Below are positions 15,313 to 23,791 of a stretch of 35,449 nt of DNA, piece by piece. The DNA comes from Streptomyces adelaidensis. Lineage in GTDB: Bacteria > Actinomycetota > Actinomycetes > Streptomycetales > Streptomycetaceae. The notes under the pieces are model-generated. The model did no database searches. It was not told where the DNA came from and saw only the letters and a list, made by a program, of their open reading frames with translations. The stretch spans positions 1 through 35,449 of the forward strand of contig NZ_JAEMUX010000083.1 in NCBI RefSeq assembly GCF_016598475.1. The letters are read 5' to 3'. The stretch's first letter is position 1, and the number at the start of each line of letters is the position of its first letter. A program made the translations under genes and the position numbers.

Positions 15313-16035
15313 TCAGACCGTTTCGTCCGCCGGCTCGCGCAGCGGCCAGGTCGCGTCCACGACCGCTTCCGGGTTGCCCTTGCGGCGGAGGAAGTCCTGG
15401 AAGTCGGTGGCCCATTCGGCATACCACTCGATCTGGCGGCGGTGCAGCTCCGCCGGGGCGAGGGCGGCGACCTTGGTGTGGCGCTGGGCTATCGCCCGGG
15501 CGAGGCGCGCGGCGGCGAGGGCGTCGGCGGAGGCGTCGTGGGCTGCGTCGAGAGGGACGCCGTACTCGGCGCAGACCGCTTCGAGGTTGCGCTTGCCGCG
15601 GCGGTAGCGGTCGACGGAGCGGTCGATCGTGTACGGGTCGATGACCGGCGCCGGGTCGAGGCCGCCGAGCCGGTCGCGCAGGGACGGCAGGGCGTGCCGG
15701 CGCAGCTCGGTGGAGAGCAGGGTCAGATCGAAGGCCGCGTTGTACGCCACGACCGGGACGCCCGTCTTCCAGTAGGAGACGAGGATGTCGGCGAGGGCGT
15801 CGGCGACCTGGTCGGCCGGTCTGCCCTCGGCCACCGCGCGGGCGTTGGTGATGCCGTGCACCGCCACCGCCTCCGCCGGGATCTCCACGCCCGGATCGGC
15901 GAGCCACTCCCGGTGCCCGACGGGCTCCCCGTCCCTGACCTCGATCACCGCCCCGGTGACGATGCGCGCCTCGCGCGGGTCCGTGCCGGTCGTCTCCAGG
16001 TCGAAGCCGATCAGCAGCTGCCGGTGCCAGCCCAT
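15313..16035 (-). CDS. DEDDh 3'-5' exonuclease (DnaQ/epsilon-like)
   Basis: A 240-residue stand-alone exonuclease resembling the DNA polymerase III epsilon proofreading subunit. The three exonuclease motifs are complete: Exo I FDLETTGTD (D12, E14), Exo II VVAYNAAFDLTLL (D103), and Exo III HDASADALAAARL (H166, D171). Start ATG 16035 has AAGGGGG upstream. The longer open frame to 16275 lacks a ribosome site and is not family-like. It likely acts in DNA repair or nucleic acid turnover in the cytoplasm; no polymerase gene adjoins it. Confidence 0.9.
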   Translation of the reverse strand: MGWHRQLLIGFDLETTGTDPREARIVTGAVIEVRDGEPVGHREWLADPGVEIPAEAVAVHGITNARAVAEGRPADQVADALADILVSYWKTGVPVVAYNAAFDLTLLSTELRRHALPSLRDRLGGLDPAPVIDPYTIDRSVDRYRRGKRNLEAVCAEYGVPLDAAHDASADALAAARLARAIAQRHTKVAALAPAELHRRQIEWYAEWATDFQDFLRRKGNPEAVVDATWPLREPADETV

Positions 16036-16165
16036 GCTGGTCCCCCTTCTTGGTGGTGCGTTCCCCCAGTGACCAACACCATCGCATGGGCCACTGACAA
16101 TCCGAGGGCCGCATTCCGCTTGGCCGCTCCAGCGCCGGGCGCCACAGCACCGGGCGCGACCCTGC

Positions 16166-17413
16166 TCACGACACCGGTCGCGAGTCCGCCCAGGCCACCT
16201 CGAACTCCTCGCGGTATGTGTCGAAGAGCCCTGCTTCGCCGTTCTCGTCCGCCTTGAGGACCCGGTTGCCGCCACGCAGCACGAGCACCGGCGCCTCCAT
16301 GCCCCGGGTGCGCCGCAGATAGGTCTGGACGACGGCGATGCCGTCCGAGCCGTCGCCGTCGACGAGGTAGGCCGTGAAGCGGGGTGTCTCGTCGAAGACC
16401 TGGATCTCGAAGGCGCCGGGGTCGCGCAGCCGGGAGCGGACCCGGCGCATATGGAGGATGTTCATCTCCACGGCTCGGCTCAACTCGCCGCGCTTCAGGC
16501 CCAGTTCGCGTTCGCGCCGCTTCACCGCGCTGGAGGCGGGGTTGAGGAAGAGCAGCCGTACCCGGCAGCCCGCCTCGGCGAGCCGCACCAGCCGCCGGCC
16601 GGAGAAGTTCTGCACCAGCAGGTTCAGTCCTATGCCGATGGCGTCGACGCGGCGGGCGCCGCCGAAGAGATCCTCGGCGGGGAACTGCCGCAGCAGCCGT
16701 ACCCGGTCGGGGTGGACGCCGACGACGTCCGCGTACCGGTCGCCGATCAGCTCCTCGACCGCGTCGACGGGCAGCCGCCGCGCGGAGGGCACGTCGCTGC
16801 CGGCGCCGAGGATCTCCAGCAGCTTCGACGAGGCGCGCTCGGCCTGGCCGAGGACGGCCTCGGAGAGGGCCCGGTTGCGGGACACGACGTTCCGGGTGAC
16901 CTCCAGCTCGTCGAGGGCCAGTTCCACATCGCGCCGCTCGTCGACGTACGGCTCGAAGCAGGGCCAGTGCTGGACCATCAGCTCGCGCAGCTGGGGCAGG
17001 GTGAGGAAGCTGAGGACATTGTCGTCGGCGGGGTCGAGGAGATAGCCCTTGCGGCGGCTGACCTCGCGCACCGCGACGGCGCGCTGCACCCACTCCTGTC
17101 CGGCGGGCCCGGCGGCGGCGACCACCCAGTCGTCGCCGTGGACGGGCTCGTAGATGGGTCGCAGCACGGCGGCCACGACGGCGCGCAGCCGCTGTTCGAC
17201 GAGGTTCAGCCAGATGTAGGCACGGCCGGCCCGCTGGGCGCGCGTACGCACTTCGAGCCAGGCGTCGGCGTTCCAGTCCAGTTCCGGGCCGATGGATCCC
17301 CGCTCCATCGGCCGTGCCAGGGACACCGCGCCGGGTGGGACATCTGCGGAGTTCCCCTCGTGACCCGTCTCGCCCGCGTCACCAGGAGGCAACTCCAGCC
17401 CTCCCGAGCCCAC
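16166..17413 (-). CDS. SAV2148-family HEPN domain protein
   Basis: A protein of about 415 residues conserved in streptomycetes and named after S. avermitilis SAV2148. It is predominantly helical and highly charged, with the conserved stretches AYIWLNLVEQRLRAVVAAVL, KGYLLDPADDNVLSFLTLPQ and LRELMVQHWPCFEPY. HEPN domains occur in RNases and nucleotide-binding proteins; this family's activity is unknown to me and I did not identify a definite RxxxxH catalytic motif. The GTG at 17413 (giving GSGGLELPPGD) is preferred because family members start near here. An in-frame TTG at 17455 and ATG at 17308 are alternatives. It is divergent from glgX. Confidence 0.8.
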   Translation of the reverse strand: MGSGGLELPPGDAGETGHEGNSADVPPGAVSLARPMERGSIGPELDWNADAWLEVRTRAQRAGRAYIWLNLVEQRLRAVVAAVLRPIYEPVHGDDWVVAAAGPAGQEWVQRAVAVREVSRRKGYLLDPADDNVLSFLTLPQLRELMVQHWPCFEPYVDERRDVELALDELEVTRNVVSRNRALSEAVLGQAERASSKLLEILGAGSDVPSARRLPVDAVEELIGDRYADVVGVHPDRVRLLRQFPAEDLFGGARRVDAIGIGLNLLVQNFSGRRLVRLAEAGCRVRLLFLNPASSAVKRRERELGLKRGELSRAVEMNILHMRRVRSRLRDPGAFEIQVFDETPRFTAYLVDGDGSDGIAVVQTYLRRTRGMEAPVLVLRGGNRVLKADENGEAGLFDTYREEFEVAWADSRPVS

Positions 17414-17741
17414 CCACGCACCGCCTTCCGCTCCCCCGAATTCACCCCTACTCAACGATCAAGGAAGGGTACTCCGGTAGCGGGTGACGATACAGCCGGA
17501 TGGACAGGTCCTTTCTCAACTACCGCATGTCACTTGGCCGTTCCGGACCGCGACCGCATCGGGAGTGACCCGATTCATAGTGGCCGCCGACAGCGATCCG
17601 CCACCGCCGGGCGCGCGGCACGTCACAAAGTGGCTGCCGCCGGGCAGGAGGGACGTATGTCATAGGTGGTTCCATCAGTTTGGGGGAGACTCCCCTCGGA
17701 GTCGCCCCCAGCGGCGCGCGACAACTGGAAGAGTCGTATCC
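17414..17741. other. Divergent intergenic region upstream of glgX with a strong hairpin
   Basis: 328 bases separate the SAV2148-family gene from glgX. No gene is supported here. The notable element is a hairpin at 17682-17709: GGGGGAGACTCC and GGAGTCGCCCCC pair with one mismatch around CCTC, ending 32 bases before the glgX start. It would lie in the glgX 5' leader or mark the end of a preceding transcript. The rest looks like ordinary promoter-bearing sequence without an obvious consensus. Confidence 0.55.
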
Positions 17742-19880
17742 ATGCAGGTCTGGCCTGGACAGGCGTATCCGCTCGGTGCCACGTACGACGGCGCCGGGAC
17801 CAACTTCGCGGTCTTCTCGGAGGCCGCGGACCGAGTCGAGCTGTGTCTGCTGCACGACGACGGCTCCGAGGCTGCGGTGGAACTGCGCGAGTCGGACGCG
17901 TTCGTACGGCACGCGTATCTGCCGGGGGTGATGCCCGGACAGCGGTACGGCTTCCGGGTGCACGGCCCGTACGCGCCGGAGCGCGGGCTGCGCTGCAACT
18001 CCGCGAAGCTCCTCCTCGACCCGTACGCGCGCGCCATCAGCGGCTCCGTCACGTGGGGCGAGGAGGTGTACGGCTATCACTTCGGGGCGCCCGACAAGCG
18101 CAATGACCTCGACTCGGCCCCGCACATGATGACCTCGGTCGTGGTCAACCCGTACTTCGACTGGGGCGACGACCGGCGGCCCCGCACCGAGTACCACCAC
18201 ACGGTGATCTACGAGGCCCACGTCAAGGGCCTCACCATGCGGCACCCGGGGCTCCCCGAGGAGTTGCGCGGCACCTACGCGGCGCTCGCCCATCCGGCGA
18301 TCATCGAACACCTGACCGAACTGGGCGTCACGGCGCTGGAGCTGATGCCCGTACACCAGTTCGTGAACGACCACCGGCTGGCCGACCTGGGCCTCAGTAA
18401 CTACTGGGGCTACAACACGATCGGTTTCTTCGCCCCGCACAACGCGTACGCCTCCTGGGGCGACCGGGGGCAGCAGGTGCTGGAGTTCAAGTCGGCGGTC
18501 CGGGCGCTGCACGAGGCCGGGATCGAGGTCATCCTCGACGTGGTCTACAACCACACGGCCGAGGGCAACCATCTCGGTCCCACGCTCTCGTTCAAGGGCC
18601 TCGACAACCCGTCGTACTACCGGCTCACGAACGACCCGCGCTACTACATGGACACGACGGGGACGGGTAATTCCCTGCTCATGCGGTCGCCGCACGTCCT
18701 GCAACTGATCATGGACTCGCTGCGGTACTGGGTGACCGAGATGCACGTCGACGGCTTCCGCTTCGACCTCGCCGCCACGCTGGCCCGGCAGTTCCACGAG
18801 GTGGACCGGCTGTCGTCGTTCTTCGACCTCGTCCAGCAGGACCCGGTGGTCTCCCAGGTGAAGCTGATCGCCGAGCCCTGGGACGTCGGCGAGGGCGGCT
18901 ACCAGGTGGGGAACTTCCCGCCGCTGTGGACCGAGTGGAACGGCATGTACCGCGACACCGTACGGGACCTGTGGCGGGGCGAGCCGCGGACGCTCGCGGA
19001 GTTCGCGTCGCGGCTGACCGGCTCGTCCGACCTGTACCAGGACGACGGGCGGCGCCCGCTGGCCTCCATCAACTTCGTGACCTGCCACGACGGCTTCACG
19101 ATGCGCGACCTGGTCTCGTACAACGAGAAGCGCAACGACGCGAACGGGGAGGACAACCGGGACGGGGAGAGCCACAACCGGTCCTGGAACTGCGGGGCCG
19201 AGGGCGAGACCGACGACCCGGAGGTGGTGGAGCTGCGCGTCCGGCAGATGCGGAACCTCATCGCCACGCTGATGCTGTCGCAGGGTGTGCCGATGCTCAG
19301 CCATGGGGACGAGTTCGCGCGGACCCAGGGCGGCAACAACAACGCGTACTGCCAGGACAACGAGTTGTCCTGGGTGCCGTGGCCCTCCGGCGAGGACGGG
19401 GACGACGGCGGCGACGGCGAGGTCTTCGGGGATCTGCTGGAGTTCACGCGCGCGATGGTGTGGCTGCGGAAGGACCATCCGGTGTTCCGGCGGCGGCGGT
19501 TCTTCCACGGGCGGCCGGTGGAGGGGACGCACGACGAGCTGTCGGACATCGCCTGGTTCACGCCTCAGGGGCAGGAGATGGTGCGGCGGGACTGGGATTC
19601 GGCTCAGGCCGGGGCGCTGACGGTGTTTCTGAACGGGAACGCGATCTCCGAGCCGGGTTCACGCGGCGAGCGGATCGCCGATGACTCGTTCCTGCTGATG
19701 GTGAACGCGTCGGCGCTGCCGCTGGAGTTCGTGGTGCCGGTCAACCATGGTCAGCAGTGGCAGGTGGTGGTGGATACGGGGCGCAAGGACGCGGTTCCCG
19801 AGGACGGGCCGAAGGTGGCGGCCGGGGATCGGTTGACCTTGGTGGATCGGAGCCTGGCGGTGCTGCGGCGGCCGACGTGA
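17742..19880 (+). CDS. glgX: Glycogen debranching enzyme GlgX/TreX (GH13)
   Basis: A 712-residue GH13 isoamylase-type enzyme that cleaves alpha-1,6 branches of glycogen to give linear malto-oligosaccharides for TreY. An N-terminal CBM48-like domain (PLGATYDGAGTNFAVFSEAA) leads to the catalytic barrel. Conserved GH13 regions are complete: DVVYNHTAEG, GFRFDLAAT with nucleophile D342, LIAEPWDVG with acid E378, and VTCHDGFT with H449/D450. The GlgX-type NRSWNCGAEGETDD and NNAYCQDNELSWV segments are present. Start ATG 17742 has GGAAGAG upstream. It precedes treY on the same strand by 169 bases. Cytoplasmic. Confidence 0.95.
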   Translation: MQVWPGQAYPLGATYDGAGTNFAVFSEAADRVELCLLHDDGSEAAVELRESDAFVRHAYLPGVMPGQRYGFRVHGPYAPERGLRCNSAKLLLDPYARAISGSVTWGEEVYGYHFGAPDKRNDLDSAPHMMTSVVVNPYFDWGDDRRPRTEYHHTVIYEAHVKGLTMRHPGLPEELRGTYAALAHPAIIEHLTELGVTALELMPVHQFVNDHRLADLGLSNYWGYNTIGFFAPHNAYASWGDRGQQVLEFKSAVRALHEAGIEVILDVVYNHTAEGNHLGPTLSFKGLDNPSYYRLTNDPRYYMDTTGTGNSLLMRSPHVLQLIMDSLRYWVTEMHVDGFRFDLAATLARQFHEVDRLSSFFDLVQQDPVVSQVKLIAEPWDVGEGGYQVGNFPPLWTEWNGMYRDTVRDLWRGEPRTLAEFASRLTGSSDLYQDDGRRPLASINFVTCHDGFTMRDLVSYNEKRNDANGEDNRDGESHNRSWNCGAEGETDDPEVVELRVRQMRNLIATLMLSQGVPMLSHGDEFARTQGGNNNAYCQDNELSWVPWPSGEDGDDGGDGEVFGDLLEFTRAMVWLRKDHPVFRRRRFFHGRPVEGTHDELSDIAWFTPQGQEMVRRDWDSAQAGALTVFLNGNAISEPGSRGERIADDSFLLMVNASALPLEFVVPVNHGQQWQVVVDTGRKDAVPEDGPKVAAGDRLTLVDRSLAVLRRPT

Positions 19881-19929
19881 GCTACTCGCCGTGGGTGCGT
19901 CGGTGCGTTGCCGGCTTCAGGTCGTCTGT

Positions 19930-19987
19930 GGCTGATCGCGCCCACGCGGCGGAGCCGCACATCGACACAGCCCCGCGCCCCTGAAAA
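19930..19987 (+). repeat. Copy 1 of a dispersed intergenic repeat (GTGGCTGxTCGCGC ... CCCCGCGCCCCTGA)
   Basis: The gap between glgX and treY contains GTGGCTGATCGCGC followed, after an inserted GC-rich segment with GCGGCGGAGCCGC, by CCCCGCGCCCCTGAAAAG. The two ends match the core seen in reverse orientation at 29713-29742. This sequence type is, from experience, scattered through Streptomyces intergenic regions. Its role is unknown; it can form a hairpin and may act as a terminator. Confidence 0.6.
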
Positions 19988-20049
19988 GCAGCAGGCTTCC
20001 TTGCGTGTCCAAGCGCTCCAATCGTCGTCCGGCGGGTACGTAGGTCTGC

Positions 20050-22389
20050 ATGACCTCTGTCGTGCCTACCGCCACTTATCGGCTTCAGCTTCAGCCCTCG
20101 TTTCCGTTCGCCGCCGCGGCGGCCGCCGTGCCGTACATCGCCTCGCTCGGGGTGTCGCACGTTCATCTGTCTCCCGTGCTGGAGGCCGTGCCGGGGTCGG
20201 GGCACGGGTATGACGTGGTCGATCACGGGCGGGTGCGGGGGGAGCTGGGCGGGGAGGACGGGCTGCGGGCGCTGGCCCGCACCGCTCGGGAACACGGGCT
20301 CGGGCTGGTCGTGGACATCGTGCCGAACCACATGGCGATGGTGCCGCGGCACAACCGTGCGCTGTGGGCGGTGTTGCGGGAGGGGCCGGAGTCGGCGTAC
20401 GCGCGGTGGTTCGACATCGACTGGGAGGCGCGCGGCGGGCAGGTGCTGCTGCCGGTGCTCGGGGGGCCGCTGGGTGCGGAGATCGAGCAGTTCGTGGTGG
20501 ACGGGCGGGAGCTGCGCTACTACGACCATGTGTTCCCGCTGCGGGAGGGCACCGAGAAGCTGCCGTTGCCCCAGTTGCTGGACGCGCAGTGGTACCGGCC
20601 CGTGTGGTGGCGGCTGGCCCGTACGGAGCTGAACTACCGGCGGTTCTTCAGCATCTCGGAGCTGATCGGGGTGCGGGTGGAGGAGCCGGAGGTCTTCGAC
20701 GCGACGCACGCGAAGATCCTTCAGCTGCTGCACGAGGACGTGATCCAGGGGCTGCGCGTCGATCACCCCGACGGGCTCGCCGATCCCGACGGCTATCTGC
20801 GGCGGCTGCACGAGGCCACCGGCGGGCGGTGGACCGTCGTCGAGAAGATCCTGGCGGACGAGGAGGCCCTGCCGGCGGCCTGGCCGGTCGCCGGGACCAC
20901 CGGCTATGACGCGCTGCGGCACATCGACGGACTGTTCACCGATCCGGCGGGCGCGGGTGAGCTGCTGGGGCAGTACCGGCGGTTCACCGCCGCGCAGGCC
21001 GACCGGGGCGGTGAGTGGGCGCCGACCGTGCGGCGCGCCGCGTACCGGGTGCTCACCCATGAACTGGCCACCGAGATCGACCGGCTCACCCGGGTGGCGC
21101 ATCGGTTGTGCGAGCGCTCCCCCGAGCTCTCCCTGCGCGACCACGCGCCGTGGGCGCTGCGCACCGCGCTGTGCGAGCTGCTCGTCCGTATGGAGGTGTA
21201 CCGGCCGTACCCCTCCCAGGACGCCTCCCTCGTCGTCACCGAGGAGGCCGCGGCCGAGGCGCGTACGGCGTTCGTGGTGCCCGAGGAGGCCCGGTCGGTG
21301 GATGCCGTACGGGATCTGGTGCTGGGGCGGCTCGGGGACGGGCCGGAGTACGGGGAGTTCCGGGCGCGGTTCGCGCAGACGTCGTCGGCGCTGCGGGCCA
21401 AGTCGGTGGAGGACACGGCGTTCTACCGGTACGGGCCGCTGCTGTCGGCGAACGAGGTGGGCGGGAATCCGGGGAGTCCGGCCGTGTCGCCGGACGACTT
21501 CCACGCCTACTGTGCGCGCGTGCAGCGGGACTGGCCGGCCACCGGGACCGTGCTGTCCACGCACGACACCAAACGCAGTGCGGATGTGCGGGCGGCGATC
21601 GCGGTGCTCGGGGAGTGCCCGCAGCGGTGGGCCGACGCGCTGGCGGAGGTCACGCGTGACGGTACGGGGGTGCCCGATCCGCAGGTGGCGTGGGCCGCCT
21701 GGCAGACGGCGTTCGGGCTCGGGGTCGCGGAGGACGGCGACGGGGAGCGGCTGCGGGACGCGCTGCTGAAGCATGTGCGGGAGGCGGGGCTGCACACCTC
21801 CTGGACCGAGCAGAACGCGGCGTACGAGCGGGCGGTGGCGGACTTCGTGGCGTGGGGGCCCGCCGTGGACACGGGTGTCGCCTCGCTGCGGAGCGCGTTG
21901 GAGCCCCATGTGCGGGCGAACGCTCTCGGTGCGGCTCTCGTGCAGTTGACCATGCCGGGGGTGCCGGATGTCTATCAGGGGACGGAGGGTGAGTACCGGG
22001 CGCTGGTGGATCCCGACAACCGGCGGCCCTTCTTGCCCCAGGAGGTTCCCTCCGAGAAGTCGCGGCTCACGTCTGCGGCGTTGCGGCTGCGTCGACGGCT
22101 GCCGGACGTGTTCGGGGACGCGGCGACGTATGCGCCACTGGTGGCGGGTGGGGTGGGGGCGGGGCACTGCGTGGGGTTCGTGCGGTCCGGGGCGGTGATC
22201 ACGGCTGTCACCCGGTTGTCGTTGCGGTTGGCGGAGGGTGGGGGGTGGGGGGACACGTGGGTGGCGCTGCCGGAGGGGCGGTGGAGTGATGTCCTCCATG
22301 AGGGGCGGGAGTTCGCGGGGGATGTGGGGGTGGCGGAGCTTTTCGAGTCGCTGCCGGTGGCGCTGCTGGAGCGGGTCGTTACGACCTGA
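20050..22389 (+). CDS. treY: Maltooligosyl trehalose synthase TreY (GH13)
   Basis: A 779-residue intramolecular transglucosidase that turns the reducing-end maltose unit of a malto-oligosaccharide into a trehalosyl end. The start TATYRLQLQPSFPFAAAAA and YIASLGVSHVHLSPVLEAVP are TreY hallmarks. Catalytic regions are present: VDIVPNHMA, GLRVDHPDGLADPDGYL with nucleophile D238, VVEKILADEE with acid E265, and LSTHDTKRSADVRA with D506. The ATG at 20050 gives the family N-terminus. It works between GlgX (upstream) and TreZ (27931-29676), the latter displaced by inserted genes. Synonymous codons near the 3' end are GGG-rich, as in the end of glgX. Confidence 0.95.
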   Translation: MTSVVPTATYRLQLQPSFPFAAAAAAVPYIASLGVSHVHLSPVLEAVPGSGHGYDVVDHGRVRGELGGEDGLRALARTAREHGLGLVVDIVPNHMAMVPRHNRALWAVLREGPESAYARWFDIDWEARGGQVLLPVLGGPLGAEIEQFVVDGRELRYYDHVFPLREGTEKLPLPQLLDAQWYRPVWWRLARTELNYRRFFSISELIGVRVEEPEVFDATHAKILQLLHEDVIQGLRVDHPDGLADPDGYLRRLHEATGGRWTVVEKILADEEALPAAWPVAGTTGYDALRHIDGLFTDPAGAGELLGQYRRFTAAQADRGGEWAPTVRRAAYRVLTHELATEIDRLTRVAHRLCERSPELSLRDHAPWALRTALCELLVRMEVYRPYPSQDASLVVTEEAAAEARTAFVVPEEARSVDAVRDLVLGRLGDGPEYGEFRARFAQTSSALRAKSVEDTAFYRYGPLLSANEVGGNPGSPAVSPDDFHAYCARVQRDWPATGTVLSTHDTKRSADVRAAIAVLGECPQRWADALAEVTRDGTGVPDPQVAWAAWQTAFGLGVAEDGDGERLRDALLKHVREAGLHTSWTEQNAAYERAVADFVAWGPAVDTGVASLRSALEPHVRANALGAALVQLTMPGVPDVYQGTEGEYRALVDPDNRRPFLPQEVPSEKSRLTSAALRLRRRLPDVFGDAATYAPLVAGGVGAGHCVGFVRSGAVITAVTRLSLRLAEGGGWGDTWVALPEGRWSDVLHEGREFAGDVGVAELFESLPVALLERVVTT

Positions 22390-22478
22390 GGCCGACCGGG
22401 GCATTTTTTCGCCCCCGCCGCCCCTACCTGTCCCATCCCGTACCTGGGGGCTCAGAGTAAAGCGTCACATTCACGTCA

Positions 22479-22787
22479 CACTTCCGGGAGGACTTCTACG
22501 CGTCTGTGACCCGGCGCGGTGACGCCCTGTTCGAGCTCACGGACGCGATGCTGTGCGAGAACGGGCCGGTGACCTCGCCGGTCGACCTGACGCTGCCGGC
22601 CGAACACCGGCGCGGGCACGGCGCGTTGTACGACGCGCTGAACCACGGCCGCATCGACGCCGCACGGTTGCGGCGGGCGCTGGCGGTGTCGCCGCAGCCC
22701 AAGGCCGCCGACAACCGGCTCGTCCTCGCGGTCGACGTCAGCCACTGGCTGCGCCCCGACGCCCCGTGCAGTGCGGATCGCCTGTTT
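22479..22787 (+). pseudogene. Transposase remnant A, N-terminal part (IS701/NF041680-like)
   Basis: The frame reads HFREDFYASVTRRGDALFEL, then LTDAMLCENGPVTSPVDLTL, GHGALYDALNHGRIDAARLR and LAVDVSHWLRPDAPCSADRLF. This matches the N-terminal third of a DDE transposase common in streptomycetes, including the first catalytic aspartate in AVDVS. No start codon follows the upstream in-frame stop (22458-22460), so the first residues are missing. Homology stops at about 22787, where a second transposase fragment begins on the other strand. No terminal inverted repeats were found. The copy is dead. Confidence 0.75.
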
Positions 22788-23173
22788 GTCCCGCGTCCGA
22801 CCGGCTTGGGCCCGATGGCCCCGCCGTCGTGCTGCCAGGCCGCACCGAAGACCATCTTCCCGCGCCACTTGAACAGCGTGTCGTCCACCGCCACGGTCAG
22901 CACCGCGCCCTCAGGCAGCAGGCGGCGCACGACCAGGTGGGACAGCGACAAACCCAGGATGTCCGGGTGCCACCGGGAGCGGGAGAAGAAGGCGTGCGCG
23001 CGGTCATGGGACCAGAGGCGGGTCAACCCCGCACCGGTGAGCATCCCGGTCACCGTGCACCGCCCGGTCTGCGCGATCAGCCCCACGACCAGCGCGGCGA
23101 AGGTGCGGAACGTCGGCGTGGTGAAGCCGCCCCGCACCAACTCCAACACAGCGAGCAGCGAAGCCGTCCCCAA
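22788..23173 (-). pseudogene. Transposase remnant B, N-terminal part (IS701-like DDE superfamily)
   Basis: On the minus strand the frame gives FTTPTFRTFAALVVGLIAQT, GRCTVTGMLTGAGLTRLW, HDRAHAFFSRSRWHPDILGL and VLTVAVDDTLFKWRGKMVFG, ending GPKPVGRGT at the junction. These are recognisable N-terminal segments of a DDE transposase different from remnant A, with the first catalytic aspartate in AVDDTLF. It lacks the C-terminal catalytic part, and its first residues seem replaced. The frame continues past the junction only as antisense of remnant A. Confidence 0.75.
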
Positions 23174-23178
23174 CCGGT

Positions 23179-23205
23179 GGGGCCCCGCCCGGAGGGGCGG
23201 GCCCC
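23179..23205 (-). terminator. Hairpin terminator for the peptidoglycan-binding protein gene
   Basis: GGGGCCCCGCCC (23179-23190) pairs with GGGCGGGCCCC (23195-23205) with a single bulged base and a GGAG loop. It lies 14 bases downstream of the stop of the minus-strand gene and abuts the end of transposase remnant B. GC-only stem without a U-tract, usual in this genus. Confidence 0.7.
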
Positions 23206-23218
23206 GGTCCTGCTGGTG

Positions 23219-23791
23219 TCAGCTGCAGGTTCGGCTCTTGTACGCGGCGAACCGGTAGTTGCCGTTGTCGTTCGTCGAGCCCTCCCAGAACACGTAGCGT
23301 CCATTCTCGGCCCGGACGAGGTAGAAGCTGCGCGCGGCGCCCGAGTAGCTCAGGATCTTGCCCCCGAAAGCGTATTCGTAGGCGTAGTCGTAGAAGCTCA
23401 ACTTGCTGTCGGCGTAGCCCCAGGTCCCGTTGCCGACCTTTCCGTCCACGTACCGCAGCGGCCAGCGGTCCTGCAGGTTCCGCGTCGCGTAGTCGGTGTT
23501 CGGCCCGAAGTCGCCGTCGATGTCCGAGGCGTCGAATGCGGTGCCGTTCTGCTCCTTGGCGCCTTCCGCCCAAAGGATCTGCTGCCACAGGCAGGTGGCG
23601 TTGGACTTGGCGTAGCTCGACTGGGAGAGTGTGCCCTCATCTCCCCAGTCGTTCGTGAAGTCGCCGCCTCCCGATATGTACCCGTCGGAGGTGCTGGCGG
23701 ACGCCGGCGAGGCGCTCACCGCGAGCGTGACCGCCATCAGGGAACCGATCACCGCGGTGGCGACACGGATGGTTGTTGTACGAAGGCTCAT
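23219..23791 (-). CDS. Secreted protein with peptidoglycan-binding-like domain
   Basis: A 190-residue exported protein. A Sec signal peptide spans about residues 1-33: RTTTIR, a hydrophobic stretch, then SASPASAS with ASA cleavage. The middle (WQQILWAEGA ... DIDGDFGPNTDYATRNLQDR ... DGKVGNGTWGYA, about 69-127) follows the PG_binding_1 pattern, usually a three-helix cell-wall-binding module. The C-terminal part, rich in aromatic residues (SFYLVRAENGRYVFWEGS), is not recognised. Two cysteines, C67 and C189, could form a disulfide. The ATG at 23791 has GGGAGGA 6 bases upstream. No catalytic domain is visible, so it may be a wall-associated protein or an inhibitor-like module. Confidence 0.8.
   Translation of the reverse strand: MSLRTTTIRVATAVIGSLMAVTLAVSASPASASTSDGYISGGGDFTNDWGDEGTLSQSSYAKSNATCLWQQILWAEGAKEQNGTAFDASDIDGDFGPNTDYATRNLQDRWPLRYVDGKVGNGTWGYADSKLSFYDYAYEYAFGGKILSYSGAARSFYLVRAENGRYVFWEGSTNDNGNYRFAAYKSRTCS

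Noticed and set aside
17520..19532. 670-codon minus-strand open frame opposite glgX
   Set aside because: glgX has complete GH13 motifs in the plus strand. The antisense frame has no domain and no ribosome site.
19882..22404. 840-codon minus-strand open frame opposite treY
   Set aside because: Arginine/proline/histidine-rich shadow of treY without motifs.
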